Of a stretch of DNA of 64,000 bases, positions 47,710 to 58,639 are shown piece by piece; within the stretch, counting starts at the first letter, position 1, and every line of letters begins with the position of its first letter. This DNA is from Acidovorax sp. 106 (GTDB taxonomy: Bacteria; Pseudomonadota; Gammaproteobacteria; Burkholderiales; Burkholderiaceae_C): the NCBI RefSeq assembly GCF_003663825.1, contig NZ_RCCC01000001.1, positions 2,116,501 to 2,180,500 on the forward strand, given 5' to 3'. The notes under the pieces were generated by a model. The model saw nothing but the letters and a program-made list of their open reading frames with translations, did not search any database and was not told the origin of the DNA. A program made the translations under genes and the position numbers.

Positions 47710-49119
47710 TCAGGGCGCTTTGCTGGCTTGGCCTGTTTCCGCATCCCAGCCACCACCCAGCGCCTTGAACAGCGTGACTTGATTTTGCAACTGCCCCAGG
47801 CGCACCTGCACCACGCCTTGCTGCGTGCTGAACAGTGAGCGCTGTGCGTCCAGCAAATCGAGGTAGCTAGCCACCCCGTTTTTGTAGCGCAGGTCCGCCA
47901 GGTTCAGGCGTATGGCCTCGGCCTCGGCTTGCTTGGTTTGTGCGTCCAGTTGCTCTGTCAGGGTGCTTTGGCTGGCCAGCGCGTCAGACACCTCCCGGAA
48001 TGCCGTTTGGATGGCCTTCTCATACTGCGCAACGGCGAGTTTGCGGCCCACCTGTGCACTGTCGAGGTTGGCTTGGTTGGCGCCCGCATCGAACAGAGGC
48101 AGCAGCAGCGATGGGGCCAAGGTGAAGCCCCAGGAGCCGTTCTTGAACAGGCCTGAAAGCTCGCCACTGGCGGTTCCTGCCTGCGCCGTCAAGGAAATGC
48201 GCGGAAAGAATGCGGCACGCGCGGCTCCAATGTTGGCATTGGCCGCCACCAGTTGCTGCTCTGCTTGTCGAATGTCTGGCCGCTGTGCCAGCAGATCAGA
48301 GGGCAAGCCTGCAGGAACTGTCTGCATGCTGGGGGCGGCCCGCAAATCGCTGCGGGTCAAGCTGGCTCGAATGTCTTCAGGCAACGGTTGGCCCAGCAGC
48401 AAAGCCAGGGCGTTCTCATCGAGGGCTCTTTGGCGCTGTTGCTGGGCCAGCGTAGCCCGTGCGGCCTGGGTCAGTGATTCCGCTTGCCGATAGTCAAGCT
48501 CTGACGCGGCCCCGGAGTCCAGCCGCAGCTTTGTCAGCCGCACGGACTCTTCGCGGGTGGTCAAGGTACGGCGCGAGAGCTCCAGCAGCTGCTCGTCGGC
48601 CAGCAGCGTCAGCCAGCCGTTCGCCACGGCGCTGATCAGGCTGACCTGGGCTGCATTGCGTCCTTCTTCGCTTGCAAGGTACTGTGCCAGTGCCTGTTCC
48701 TTGAGGCTGGCGACGCGGCCAAAAAAGTCCAGTTCCCAAGCGGTGACAGCGAGACCCACACTGAAGCTGTTGGTCAGGTCGCCGGAGCCCGAGGCGGGCG
48801 CGCGGGAGGCATTGGCGGCCAGCCCCACGGCAGGGTACTGCGCCGCTCTGCGCACCTGAAACTGTGCGCGCGCTTGCTCGACATTGAGGCTGGCGATGCG
48901 CAGGTCACGGTTGTGGTCCAGCGCGATCTCGATGAGCTGCTGCAGGCGTGGCTCGGAGAAGTAGCTGCGCCAGGATGGGAGCGGAGCGCCAGGCTGTGCC
49001 GACGCTGCGGTGTAGTCCGTGGGCACCGGGGCCGCAGGGCGCTCGTATGCCGGAATCATGGAGCAGCCAGCCAGCACGGCCACCATCGCCAGGCTCAGGG
49101 GGGCGAGTTTCTTAGTCAT
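47710..49119 (-). CDS. RND efflux outer-membrane lipoprotein (OprM/NodT family)
   Basis: A 469-residue outer-membrane channel of a tripartite pump. A signal peptide ends in the lipobox LAGC (residue about 19), so it is lipid-anchored. The two repeated outer-membrane efflux domains contain NRDLRIASLNVEQARAQF and the C-terminal LRYKNGVASYLDLLDAQRSLF, the usual signature. The start at 49119 (MTKKLAPL) overlaps the end of the RND gene by 8 bases; a longer N-terminus from 49146 lacks a ribosome-binding site. Third gene of the pump operon. Confidence 0.93.
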   Translation of the reverse strand: MTKKLAPLSLAMVAVLAGCSMIPAYERPAAPVPTDYTAASAQPGAPLPSWRSYFSEPRLQQLIEIALDHNRDLRIASLNVEQARAQFQVRRAAQYPAVGLAANASRAPASGSGDLTNSFSVGLAVTAWELDFFGRVASLKEQALAQYLASEEGRNAAQVSLISAVANGWLTLLADEQLLELSRRTLTTREESVRLTKLRLDSGAASELDYRQAESLTQAARATLAQQQRQRALDENALALLLGQPLPEDIRASLTRSDLRAAPSMQTVPAGLPSDLLAQRPDIRQAEQQLVAANANIGAARAAFFPRISLTAQAGTASGELSGLFKNGSWGFTLAPSLLLPLFDAGANQANLDSAQVGRKLAVAQYEKAIQTAFREVSDALASQSTLTEQLDAQTKQAEAEAIRLNLADLRYKNGVASYLDLLDAQRSLFSTQQGVVQVRLGQLQNQVTLFKALGGGWDAETGQASKAP

Positions 49120-52100
49120 GGTTTCCAATTCCTGCTTCTTCTGCATGGCGGCGGTTCATTTCTTGTTGGCGTGCGCTGCCCTTGAAGAGCCCGCGCACGA
49201 CCACGAAAAAGACGGGAACAAAGAACACCGCCAAGACGGTGCCGGTGAACATCCCCCCCAGCACACCGGTGCCGATGGCGCGTTGGCTGGCAGACCCGGC
49301 GCCGCTGGCAATGGCCAGTGGCACCACGCCCAGGCCAAACGCCATGGAGGTCATGATGATGGGCCTGAAGCGCAAATGTGCTGCTTCCAAGGCCGACTCA
49401 ATGACACCCTTGCCTTGGGCTTGCAGGTCTTTGGCGAACTCAATGATCAAAATCGCATTCTTGGCAGACAGCCCAATGATGGTGATCAGCCCCACCTGGA
49501 AGTAGACGTCGTTGGCGTATCCCCGCATCAGCGTGGCGAGTAACACCCCCAGCACGCCCAGCGGCACCACCAGCACCACGGCCAATGGAATGGACCAGCT
49601 TTCATACAGTGCAGCCAGGCAAAGGAACACTGCCAGGATGGCAAAGCTGTACAGGATCAAGGACTGAGAGCCTGCGAGCTTTTCTTCACGCGACTGGCCT
49701 GTCCATTCAAAGCCAAAGCCTGCAGGCAACTGGCTGGCCAGCTTCTCCATCTCCGCCATAGCCGCGCCTGTGCTGAGGCCTGGCGCTGGGCTACCAGAGA
49801 TGCGCATAGCGGGGTAGCCGTTGTAGCGCACCGTCTGTTGCGCTCCCTTGACCCACTTGGTGGTTGCAAAGGCCGAGAGTGGCACCGACTTGCCTTGGCT
49901 GTTGCTTGCGTTCAATTTCATCAGGTCATCCGGCTGCATGCGGGCAGGGGCATCTGCCTGCACCACGACGCGCTGCAATCGACCTTGGTTCGGGAAGTCG
50001 TTGACATAGCTGGAACCCAGGGCTGTGGACAGCGTGGAGTTGATGGCATCGAACGTCACTCCCAGCGCATTGGCCTTGTCGCGGTCAATGTCAATTTGCA
50101 GCTGTGGGGCGTCCTCCAAGCCGTCGGGGCGCACTTGCGTGAGCACCTTGCTCTGGGACGCCATGCCCAGCAGTTGATTGCGAGCGTTGACCAATGCCTC
50201 ATGCCCCGCACTGGCGCGGTCTTGCAGGCGGAACGTGAACCCGCTGGCGTTGCCCAACTCCGGAATGGGCGGTGGGCTGAGCGGGAAGATGAATGCATCG
50301 CGAATGCCCATCAGCCCACCAAAGGCGCGATTGGCCACGTCTTGCGCCGACTGGCCTGGACCATGGCGCTCGCTCCAGTCCTTCAGTGTCACAAAGGCCA
50401 GTGCTGCGTTCTGTCCTTGGCCCGAGAAACTGAAGCCCAAAACCCCCACCATGCTTTGCACTTCCGGTTGCTTGAGGATGAAGTTTTCCACCTGCTCCAT
50501 GACGGCCAGCGTCCGCTCTTGCGTAGCGCCAGGCGGCAGTTGTACGTTCACGATGATGTTGCCTTGGTCTTCGTTGGGCAGGAAAGACGTCGGCAGGCGC
50601 ATATAAACGACGGCCACAGCGCCAACGATGGCCGCGTAAATCACCAAATAACGCGCTGCACGCTTGAGTACGCGTGCGACCCAACTTTCATAGCCCTTGG
50701 CGGCTACGGAGAAGCGACGGTTGAACCAGCCAAAGAATCCGGTTTTCTCGTGGTGGTGGCCTGCTTCAACGGGCTGGAGCAAAGTGGCGCATAGCGCCGG
50801 TGTCAACGACAAGGCCATGAAGGCGGAGAACCCGATGGATGTCACCATGACCGCCGAAAACTGGCGGTAAATATTGCCTGTGGAGCCCGCAAAGAACGCC
50901 AGTGGTACGAACACGGAGATCAACACCACCGTCACGCCAATGATGGCGCCCGAAATTTGGCGCATGGCTTTGCGAGTGGCCTCCAGGGGAGACAGGCCTT
51001 CCTCGCTCATGATGCGCTCAACGTTCTCGACCACCACGATGGCATCATCCACGACGATACCGATCACCAGCACCATACCGAACATGGTGAGCACGTTGAT
51101 CGAGAAGCCCAGTGCCAGCAACATCGCAAAGGTGCCCAGCAAAGCAATGGGTACCACGATGGTGGGGATGATGGTGTAGCGCCAGTTCTGCAGGAACAGG
51201 AACATCACCAGAAACACCAGGACAACGGCTTCCACCAGTGTTTCGGCCACCTGCGAGATGGAGATGTCCACAAAGCGCGAGCTGTCGTAGGGAATGCTCC
51301 AACTCATGCCTTGGGGAAAGTAACGGGACAGCTCGTCCATCTTGGTGCGCACGGCTTTGGCTGTCTCCAGCGCGTTACCGCTAGGAGACAACTGGACACC
51401 AATGCCAATGGCCGGTTTGCCGTTGAGGCGGGCGGCGGTGGCGTAGGCCTGGCCGCCCAGTTCCACGCGCGCCACATCCTTGATCCGCACGGTAGAGCCG
51501 TCCGCATTGGCCCGCAGGATGATGTTGGAGAACTGCTCTACGCTGGACAATTGACCTGTCACGACCACGGTCGCTGAAATGCCCTGCCCTGCCAGGTTGG
51601 GCAAATCGCCAATGGTGCCGCTGGCCACTTGTGCATTTTGGGCGCGGATGGCTGCACTCACCTCGGCCGCAGAGACGTTGAAGCTCTCCATCTTGGCGGG
51701 GTCGATCCAGATGCGCATCGCCCGCTCTGTGCCGAAGAGCTGGGCCTGGCCGATACCACTCAGCCGCTGCAGTTCAGGCACCACGTTGCGTGATGCATAG
51801 TCACCCAGCGCCACGGTGTCTGTTTTCGGGTCGCTGGAGGACAACATCGTGAACAGCAAGAAGTTGGACCTCGATTTGTCCACGCGCACGCCTTGCTGCG
51901 TGACGGTTGAAGGCAGCCGCGGAGTGGCTCTGGACAACCGGTTCTGCACGTCTACCTGCGCCAGGTCTGCGTTAGTGCCGGGCTGGAAACTCAGCGTGAT
52001 GCTGCCGGAGCCGTCTGCTTGCGCGACGGACTCCATGTAGATCAACCCCGGGGAGCCATTCATCTCGCGCTCAATCACCGACAGCACACTGTCTTCCAGA

Positions 52101-52267
52101 GTCTGGGCAGAAGCGCCTGGGTATGAGGTGTTGATGACGATGGACGGCGGGGCGACGGGGGGGTACTGTGAGATGGGCAGCTGGGTGATTGCCACGCCTC
52201 CCATGACCATGATGAACAGTGCGATGACCCACGCAAAGATGGGGCGGTCAATAAAGAACTTTGCCAT
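49112..52267 (-). CDS. RND efflux inner-membrane permease (HAE1/AcrB family)
   Basis: A 1051-residue proton-driven drug exporter of the AcrB/MexB/TtgB type. The start MAKFFIDRPIFAWVIALFIM is standard. Helix 4 carries the proton-relay aspartates in VGIVVDDAIVVVENVERI, and the second half contains the matching FQVGLITIIGLSAKNAILI with its lysine. The large periplasmic loops (about 30-330 and 560-860) include the tip segment with LPNEDQGN. Length is typical (AcrB 1049). It lies between the adaptor and the outer-membrane gene in the usual order. Confidence 0.95.
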   Translation of the reverse strand: MAKFFIDRPIFAWVIALFIMVMGGVAITQLPISQYPPVAPPSIVINTSYPGASAQTLEDSVLSVIEREMNGSPGLIYMESVAQADGSGSITLSFQPGTNADLAQVDVQNRLSRATPRLPSTVTQQGVRVDKSRSNFLLFTMLSSSDPKTDTVALGDYASRNVVPELQRLSGIGQAQLFGTERAMRIWIDPAKMESFNVSAAEVSAAIRAQNAQVASGTIGDLPNLAGQGISATVVVTGQLSSVEQFSNIILRANADGSTVRIKDVARVELGGQAYATAARLNGKPAIGIGVQLSPSGNALETAKAVRTKMDELSRYFPQGMSWSIPYDSSRFVDISISQVAETLVEAVVLVFLVMFLFLQNWRYTIIPTIVVPIALLGTFAMLLALGFSINVLTMFGMVLVIGIVVDDAIVVVENVERIMSEEGLSPLEATRKAMRQISGAIIGVTVVLISVFVPLAFFAGSTGNIYRQFSAVMVTSIGFSAFMALSLTPALCATLLQPVEAGHHHEKTGFFGWFNRRFSVAAKGYESWVARVLKRAARYLVIYAAIVGAVAVVYMRLPTSFLPNEDQGNIIVNVQLPPGATQERTLAVMEQVENFILKQPEVQSMVGVLGFSFSGQGQNAALAFVTLKDWSERHGPGQSAQDVANRAFGGLMGIRDAFIFPLSPPPIPELGNASGFTFRLQDRASAGHEALVNARNQLLGMASQSKVLTQVRPDGLEDAPQLQIDIDRDKANALGVTFDAINSTLSTALGSSYVNDFPNQGRLQRVVVQADAPARMQPDDLMKLNASNSQGKSVPLSAFATTKWVKGAQQTVRYNGYPAMRISGSPAPGLSTGAAMAEMEKLASQLPAGFGFEWTGQSREEKLAGSQSLILYSFAILAVFLCLAALYESWSIPLAVVLVVPLGVLGVLLATLMRGYANDVYFQVGLITIIGLSAKNAILIIEFAKDLQAQGKGVIESALEAAHLRFRPIIMTSMAFGLGVVPLAIASGAGSASQRAIGTGVLGGMFTGTVLAVFFVPVFFVVVRGLFKGSARQQEMNRRHAEEAGIGNHD

Positions 52268-52278
52268 TTGCGTGTCTC

Positions 52279-53535
52279 TCAGGGCTTGGCAGCAGATGCA
52301 TCGGCTGCCGGTGCCGGGGCGGGCGTTGCAGCCTGCCCGGGCGCTTGCCATGGAACGGCCTTAACTGGAGTCCCTGGGGGCAGCATCTGCAGTTTTTGAA
52401 AGCCATCCACCATGACCTTTTCGCCCGCTTGCAAGCCTTCACGCACGACCCAGCGGTTGTTTTGTGCCGCACTGATCTTGACGGTGCGCTGGCTGATCTT
52501 TCCGTCGTCACCCACCACACTGACTGTGTCACCTTGCTGCGTGCGCGTGACCGCTTGTTGAGGCAGTGTGATGGCATTGCTGGCCTGTGCCTGTTCCAGT
52601 CGCACACGCAGATACAGGCCCGGCAACAACTCGCCCTTGGGGTTGGGGACTTCTGCGCGCAAGGTCACCTGACCCGTGCTTGCGTCCACGGACAAATCAG
52701 AAAAAAGAAGCTTGCCCGCTTGGGCGTATTCGGTGCCATCGCTCAGGATCAGGCGAACGCTGGCTGCCTCCTTGCCGTCTGCGCGCTTGAACTGCCCGTT
52801 GGCCATGGCTTTGCGCAATTGCAGGATATCGTTCGCAGACTGGGTGAAGTTCACGTACACCGGGTCAATCTGTTGAATCACCGCCAAAGGGGTTGCTTCC
52901 CCTTGGCCGACCAAGGCGCCCTCGGTTACCAATGCACGCCCAATGCGCCCAGAAATAGGCGCCGAGACACTGGCGTAGCCCAGGTTGATGCCTGCAGTGC
53001 GCACAGCTGCCTTGGCTGAGGCCACATCGGCTTGAGATTGCTTGAGCGCCGCTTCGGCGTTCACATAGTCTTGCTTGCTGATGGCGTTGGCTTCGACGAG
53101 CGGGCGGTAGCGCTCCAGTTGGGCTTGGGTCTGCGCCAGGTTGGCTTCGGCTTTGGCCTGGCTGGCTTTGGCGCTGTCCAGGGCGGCTGCATAGGGTGCC
53201 TCATCGATTTTGAACAAAGACTGTCCAGCCTTGACATCGCTGCCCTCCTTGAAGGTGCGCTGCTGCAAGATCCCTGCAGCCCGAGCTCTCACTTGTGCAA
53301 CTCGGGAGGCCTCCACACGCCCTGGCAGTTCGGTCACCAGCCCAATGTCGCCAGGAGTCGCTGTCACTGTTCCGACCTCTACTGCGGGCTTTTGGCCGCC
53401 GGCTCCGGCTGGCGCCGACGCCTCTTTGCCGCAAGCGATCAGCAATAGGCTTGTTGCGACAAGGCTACCGAGAAGCAGGCGCTGTGTTCTGTTGGATGTT
53501 TGTTGAACGGGTTGTTCATCATGCAAGCGAAGCAT
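52279..53535 (-). CDS. RND efflux periplasmic adaptor (membrane fusion protein)
   Basis: A 418-residue lipoprotein adaptor of the AcrA/MexA type. A signal peptide ends in the lipobox LLIAC (about residue 36). Then come the beta-barrel and lipoyl half-motifs (VEASRVAQVRARAAGILQQ, GRIGRALVTEGALVGQGEA) around a long coiled-coil hairpin (about 105-175), and a C-terminal membrane-proximal domain. AAAGGA lies 5 bases before the ATG at 53535. The C-terminal tail is rich in Ala and Pro. First gene of the pump operon, divergent from the TetR-type repressor gene. Confidence 0.94.
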   Translation of the reverse strand: MLRLHDEQPVQQTSNRTQRLLLGSLVATSLLLIACGKEASAPAGAGGQKPAVEVGTVTATPGDIGLVTELPGRVEASRVAQVRARAAGILQQRTFKEGSDVKAGQSLFKIDEAPYAAALDSAKASQAKAEANLAQTQAQLERYRPLVEANAISKQDYVNAEAALKQSQADVASAKAAVRTAGINLGYASVSAPISGRIGRALVTEGALVGQGEATPLAVIQQIDPVYVNFTQSANDILQLRKAMANGQFKRADGKEAASVRLILSDGTEYAQAGKLLFSDLSVDASTGQVTLRAEVPNPKGELLPGLYLRVRLEQAQASNAITLPQQAVTRTQQGDTVSVVGDDGKISQRTVKISAAQNNRWVVREGLQAGEKVMVDGFQKLQMLPPGTPVKAVPWQAPGQAATPAPAPAADASAAKP

Positions 53536-53645
53536 GGAAATCCTTTGGTGATGAGGCGAGAGGAGGGCTGATGTGCCCGTAGCCTGAAACAAGATGGCTG
53601 CAAAAGATGGCAGGGTCGCGAAAACCCGACATGGCTGCTGAGAGA

Positions 53646-53671
53646 TTATACATACAGTCATGAATGTATAA
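53646..53671. promoter_or_regulatory. AcrR/TtgR-type operator between divergent promoters
   Basis: TTATACAT (53646-53653) and ATGTATAA (53664-53671) form an inverted repeat with a 10-base spacer. The overlapping 24-bp stretch 53649-53672 matches the E. coli acrAB operator, as I recall it, at 18 of 24 positions. TATAAT boxes occur at both edges, one per strand (53667-53672 on plus, 53645-53650 on minus), so one bound repressor would block both the pump operon and its own gene. The -35 boxes are poor. Confidence 0.75.
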
Positions 53672-53724
53672 TGAGGTTGCAGCACGTGCTGGCGATGGCG
53701 GTGCTTGTAGAAATGGATGGCGAA

Positions 53725-54360
53725 ATGGTTCGCAGAACAAAAGAAGATGCGGCGGCTACGCGCAATGGCTTGATCGATGCGGCGGAGCGTGTGTTTTGTG
53801 AAAAAGGTTTGTCGCGTGCGTCTTTGAGTGACATTGCCAGCGCTGCAGGGGCTACCCGTGGTGCGATCTACTGGCATTTCAAGGACAAGGTGGATCTGTT
53901 CAATGCCATGATGGATCGGGTAACTTTGCCCCTGGAGCAAGGGTGTGCTCAGTTTTCGTGCGTGGCGGGTGGAGATCCCGTGGGGCGCTTGCGCGCTGTC
54001 ATGGCGTTTGTGCTCCATGTGGTGGCTTCCAATGCGCAGGCTCGGCGGGTTTTTGAGATTGCCATGTACAAAGTGGAGTACGTGGATGAAATGGCTGCGG
54101 TGCGGGATCGGCACATTGCCGCGTCGGGTAATTTCACCGCCCAGCTGGCTCGCGACTTTGCGCTGGCTGTGGAGGGGGGGCTATTTAGCATGCCCTTGTC
54201 TCCGCATGAGGCGGCTGTGTCGCTGCATGCGCTGTTCGATGGGTTGATCCAAAACTGGATTCTTGGGCAGGGCGGGTTTGATCTGGTGAGTGTGGGGGGG
54301 CGTGCGACGGATGCTTTCTTGCGGGGGGTAGGGCTTTGCTGGCCCGTTGCTGACTCGTAG
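53725..54360 (+). CDS. TetR family repressor of the efflux pump (AcrR/TtgR-like)
   Basis: A 211-residue regulator. MVRRTKEDAAATRNGLIDAA and the helix-turn-helix IASAAGATRGAIYWHF closely follow AcrR/TtgR/MexR-type efflux repressors, while the C-terminal domain would bind drugs or other ligands and release the DNA. I chose the ATG at 53725 over one at 53671, because the latter lies inside the operator and overlaps the -10 box, and because efflux repressors usually begin MVRRTKE. It is divergent from the pump operon. Confidence 0.9.
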   Translation: MVRRTKEDAAATRNGLIDAAERVFCEKGLSRASLSDIASAAGATRGAIYWHFKDKVDLFNAMMDRVTLPLEQGCAQFSCVAGGDPVGRLRAVMAFVLHVVASNAQARRVFEIAMYKVEYVDEMAAVRDRHIAASGNFTAQLARDFALAVEGGLFSMPLSPHEAAVSLHALFDGLIQNWILGQGGFDLVSVGGRATDAFLRGVGLCWPVADS

Positions 54361-54390
54361 TGCAAGGTGATCGCCTGGAGCGTTGCTCCG

Positions 54391-54399
54391 TGCGATAAT
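54391..54399 (+). promoter_or_regulatory. Extended -10 promoter of tRNA-Arg
   Basis: TGCGATAAT combines a TG-n extension with GATAAT (5 of 6 to consensus), 24 bases upstream of the tRNA-Arg gene. The -35 region is weak, as is usual for extended -10 promoters. Confidence 0.5.
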
Positions 54400-54422
54400 C
54401 TGCGGCTAACATGTGAATTCGT

Positions 54423-54498
54423 GCGGCTGTAGCTCAGTGGATAGAGTATTGGCCTCCGAAGCCAAGGGTCGTGGGTTCGATCCCCGCCAGCCGCACCA
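54423..54498 (+). tRNA. tRNA-Arg (anticodon CCG)
   Basis: 76 bases including encoded CCA. The acceptor stem GCGGCTG pairs with CAGCCGC, the anticodon loop is CTCCGAA and the T-loop is TTCGATC. It reads CGG codons, which are frequent in this GC-rich genome. Confidence 0.96.
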
Positions 54499-54569
54499 GA
54501 TAAATATGTTGCTTGAATTTCGGGTGTTGTTTGGGTTTGCAAAAACCGTGCTAGAATTCAAGGCTTATC

Positions 54570-54655
54570 GGAGGGGTGCCCGAGTGGCTAAAGGGGGCAG
54601 ACTGTAAATCTGTTGGCTTACGCCTACACTGGTTCGAATCCAGTCCCCTCCACCA
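54570..54655 (+). tRNA. tRNA-Tyr (anticodon GTA)
   Basis: 86 bases, a long-variable-arm tRNA as expected for tyrosine. GGAGGGG pairs with CCCCTCC, the anticodon loop is CTGTAAA and CCA is encoded. A TAGAAT box at 54552-54557 lies 12 bases upstream and probably starts the Tyr-Gly-Thr-tuf-Trp transcript. Confidence 0.96.
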
Positions 54656-54714
54656 AAATTTAGTGTGAGTTTGTCTGTTGGGTTGTGCAGGCTTCGCAAG
54701 GGTCGTTGGCTTGT

Positions 54715-54788
54715 GCGGGAGTAGTTCAATGGTAGAACCCTAGCCTTCCAAGCTAATGACGCGGGTTCGATTCCCGTCTCCCGCTCCA
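54715..54788 (+). tRNA. tRNA-Gly (anticodon TCC)
   Basis: 74 bases. GCGGGAG pairs with CTCCCGC, the discriminator is T, CCA is encoded, and the anticodon loop is CTTCCAA. Reads GGA/GGG codons. Second of the tRNA genes upstream of tuf. Confidence 0.95.
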
Positions 54789-54841
54789 TATTGTTTTGGT
54801 TTTGTAGTTTTGTCTGACATCACTGATGTGATGCTTGGATT

Positions 54842-54916
<75 letters not shown>

Positions 54917-54989
54917 CTTTCGGGTGCGTCCGGTTCTGGTTGCGCCAAGATCCTGTTTTTTGAAATAGATATTTTTCGGAGTCGGAAAA

Positions 54990-56180
<1,191 letters not shown>

Positions 56181-56193
56181 TTAGTCTGTGTAT

Positions 56194-56269
56194 AGGGGTA
56201 TAGCTCAATTGGCAGAGCGTCGGTCTCCAAAACCGAAGGTTGTAGGTTCGATTCCTACTGCCCCTGCCA
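56194..56269 (+). tRNA. tRNA-Trp (anticodon CCA)
   Basis: 76 bases. AGGGGTA pairs with TGCCCCT (one G-U pair), discriminator G, CCA encoded, anticodon loop CTCCAAA. It lies 13 bases after the tuf stop codon. Confidence 0.96.
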
Positions 56270-56287
56270 CCTAAAGTGGCTCAATCA

Positions 56288-56312
56288 AAGCCCGCCAGGA
56301 TCTGGCGGGCTT
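56288..56312 (+). terminator. Hairpin after tRNA-Trp
   Basis: AAGCCCGCCA (56288-56297) pairs perfectly with TGGCGGGCTT (56303-56312) around a 5-base loop. Only a short, broken T stretch follows, so partial termination or processing is likely before secE. Confidence 0.65.
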
Positions 56313-56358
56313 CGGTGTCTTGTGTGATGCCGTGTGAAATGAAGTGAAAGTATCAAAC

Positions 56359-56745
56359 ATGGCTGCCTCACAGGTTGAAACCGTAAGTTCCGGTGCGGAC
56401 AAAGCAAAGCTTGCTGCCGCTGCTGCTTTGGTGCTAGCTGCTATCGCTGGTTTTTATTTGCTTGGAAAGCAAGGTGTATACGCTCAGTGGGCGGTCCTGA
56501 TTGTCGGGCTCTTGGCTGCTGTAGGTGTTTTCCTGGTTTCTGAGTCGGGTCGCCAGTTTGTTGCATTTGCGCGTGATGCTTGGCGCGAAGTCAAAAAAGT
56601 GGTTTGGCCAACCCGTAAAGAAACACTGCAAATGACGGCTTACGTTTTTGCCTTTGTGGTCATCATGGCCTTGTTTCTGTGGTTCACGGATAAAACGCTG
56701 GAATGGGTTTTTTACGACCTCATTTTGGGATGGAGAAAGTCATGA
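56359..56745 (+). CDS. secE: Preprotein translocase subunit SecE
   Basis: A 128-residue inner-membrane subunit of SecYEG. Three predicted helices (about 22-40, 45-65, 95-115) with the essential cytoplasmic segment [24 protein letters not shown] before the last helix, as in proteobacteria. ATG at 56359 is chosen; a GTG at 56344 would add five residues. It overlaps nusG by 4 bases (ATGA), so the two are translationally coupled. Confidence 0.93.
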   Translation: MAASQVETVSSGADKAKLAAAAALVLAAIAGFYLLGKQGVYAQWAVLIVGLLAAVGVFLVSESGRQFVAFARDAWREVKKVVWPTRKETLQMTAYVFAFVVIMALFLWFTDKTLEWVFYDLILGWRKS

Positions 56746-57335
56746 CAACCGATGCAGTGGTGGCCGACGGCGGCGCGCCCGTTTCATCCACGCCCTCTAA
56801 TCCTGATTTGCGTTGGTACATCGTTCATGCCTATTCGGGCATGGAAAAAGCGGTTGAGCGCAATATTGTCGAGCGCATCGGTCGCGCTGGCATGCAAGAT
56901 AAATTTGGCCGAATTCTCGTCCCCACTGAAGAAGTGGTTGAGATGAAAAACGGCCAGAAGAAGACGACTGAGCGGCGTCTTTTTCCTGGGTATGTCTTTG
57001 TTGAAATGGTGATGGACGACGACACTTGGCACTTGGTGAAGCACACCAACAAAGTGACAGGCTTTGTTGGAGGGGTCAAGAATCGGCCCGCCCCCATTTC
57101 GGAAGACGAAGTGCAAAAGATCGTCAGTCAGATGCAAGAGGGCACTGACAAGCCACGCCACAAGGTCGAATTTATGGTGGGTGAGTTGGTGCGAGTCAAG
57201 GAAGGCCCCTTCACTGACTTCAATGGCTCGGTCGAAGAGGTCAATTACGAAAAGAATCGCCTGCGCGTTTCTGTGATGATTTTTGGCCGATCTACACCCG
57301 TTGAATTGGAATTTGGACAGGTTGAAAAAACCTAA
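56742..57335 (+). CDS. nusG: Transcription termination/antitermination factor NusG
   Basis: A 197-residue regulator that binds RNA polymerase and Rho or S10. The NGN domain contains [17 protein letters not shown] and [12 protein letters not shown]; the C-terminal KOW domain has [19 protein letters not shown]. An N-terminal extension of about 20 residues rich in Ala and Ser precedes the core. Start at 56742 overlaps the secE stop. Confidence 0.96.
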   Translation: MTTDAVVADGGAPVSSTPSNPDLRWYIVHAYSGMEKAVERNIVERIGRAGMQDKFGRILVPTEEVVEMKNGQKKTTERRLFPGYVFVEMVMDDDTWHLVKHTNKVTGFVGGVKNRPAPISEDEVQKIVSQMQEGTDKPRHKVEFMVGELVRVKEGPFTDFNGSVEEVNYEKNRLRVSVMIFGRSTPVELEFGQVEKT

Positions 57336-57352
57336 GCCAACATGGAATAAAT

Positions 57353-57386
57353 ACCTCGCATTTTTCGACTCGGTGCGAGAGGTTTT
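57353..57386 (+). promoter_or_regulatory. Hairpin in the rplK leader
   Basis: CTCGC (57355-57359) pairs with GCGAG (57375-57379), extended by CC/GG with a bulge, and is followed by TTTT. The leader then continues for 76 bases (CCCCCGGGGAGCCCGC) to rplK. It may be an attenuator between nusG and rplK or part of the L1-controlled leader. Confidence 0.4.
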
Positions 57387-57462
57387 GGTGAGTCGTTAAC
57401 CCCCGGGGAGCCCGCTTGTGCATGTTGCATAGGTAAGCGTTACAACCCGCAAGGAGCAAAGC

Positions 57463-57894
57463 ATGGCGAAGAAAATCGTCGGTTTTATCAAGCTGCAAGT
57501 CCCAGCAGGTAAGGCCAATCCATCCCCACCAATCGGCCCTGCTCTGGGCCAGCGTGGCTTGAACATCATGGAGTTCTGCAAGGCATTCAATGCGCAGACC
57601 CAAGGTGTTGAGCCCGGTCTGCCATTGCCTGTGGTCATCACAGCTTTCGCTGACAAGAGCTTTACCTTCATCATCAAGACGCCGCCTGCGACGACTCTGA
57701 TCAAGAAGGCCATCAAGCTCGAGAAGGGTTCTTCCAACCCTTTGAAGACCAAGGTCGGCAAGATCACTCGCGCACAGCTTGAAGAGATCGCGAAGACCAA
57801 GCTGAAGGACATGAACGCTGCCAACGTCGACGCCGCTGTGCGCACGCTGGCTGGCTCTGCACGCTCCATGGGCGTGACGGTGGAGGGTTTGTAA
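57463..57894 (+). CDS. rplK: 50S ribosomal protein L11
   Basis: A 143-residue protein of the GTPase-associated centre. [19 protein letters not shown] and the conserved [10 protein letters not shown] segment (thiostrepton-binding region nearby) are visible. CAAGGAG lies 8 bases upstream. It is followed by rplA after a single base; in E. coli L1 represses this pair. Confidence 0.98.
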   Translation: MAKKIVGFIKLQVPAGKANPSPPIGPALGQRGLNIMEFCKAFNAQTQGVEPGLPLPVVITAFADKSFTFIIKTPPATTLIKKAIKLEKGSSNPLKTKVGKITRAQLEEIAKTKLKDMNAANVDAAVRTLAGSARSMGVTVEGL

Positions 57895-57895
57895 A

Positions 57896-58591
57896 ATGGC
57901 CAAGCTGACAAAGAAGCAAAAAGCCCTGCAAGGCAAGGTTGACAGCACCAAGCTGTACGCTTTCGCTGAAGCAGTTGCAATCGTGAAAGAAGCTGCTACC
58001 GCCAAGTTCGATGAATCCATCGACGTGGCCGTTCAACTTGGCATTGATGCCAAGAAGTCGGACCAAGTGGTGCGTGGTGCTGTGGTGCTGCCTAACGGTA
58101 CCGGCAAGACAACCCGTGTGGCCGTGTTTGCTCAAGGCGCCAAGGCTGAAGAAGCCAAGGCTGCTGGCGCCGACATCGTCGGTATGGACGACCTGGCTGC
58201 CATGGTCAAGGCCGGCGACATGCCTTTCGACGTGGTGATTGCTGCCCCTGACGCCATGCGCGTTGTGGGTACTCTGGGCCAGATCCTGGGCCCGCGCGGC
58301 CTGATGCCTAACCCCAAGGTTGGCACCGTGACGCCTGACGTCGCTACGGCTGTGAAGAACGCCAAGGCAGGTCAAGTGCAATTCCGCGTCGACAAGGCCG
58401 GCATTGTGCATAGCACGATCGGTCGCCGCTCGTTCGACAACGACAAGCTGCAAGGCAACTTGGCTGCGCTGATTGAAGCCCTGAACAAGGCCAAGCCAGC
58501 TACCAGCAAGGGCCTGTACCTGCGCAAGGTGGCTGTGTCCTCCACGATGGGCTTGGGTGTCCGCGTGGATACACAAACCATCGCAGCGTAA
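57896..58591 (+). CDS. rplA: 50S ribosomal protein L1
   Basis: A 231-residue protein of the L1 stalk and repressor of its own m[42 protein letters not shown] and [19 protein letters not shown] are standard. The start is one base after the rplK stop, so translation is coupled. Length equals E. coli (234) within a few residues. Confidence 0.98.
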   Translation: MAKLTKKQKALQGKVDSTKLYAFAEAVAIVKEAATAKFDESIDVAVQLGIDAKKSDQVVRGAVVLPNGTGKTTRVAVFAQGAKAEEAKAAGADIVGMDDLAAMVKAGDMPFDVVIAAPDAMRVVGTLGQILGPRGLMPNPKVGTVTPDVATAVKNAKAGQVQFRVDKAGIVHSTIGRRSFDNDKLQGNLAALIEALNKAKPATSKGLYLRKVAVSSTMGLGVRVDTQTIAA

Positions 58592-58639
58592 TTGCAAAAA
58601 ATCTTCAATCTTGTCTTCGGGCGAGATTGATGTGGTGGG

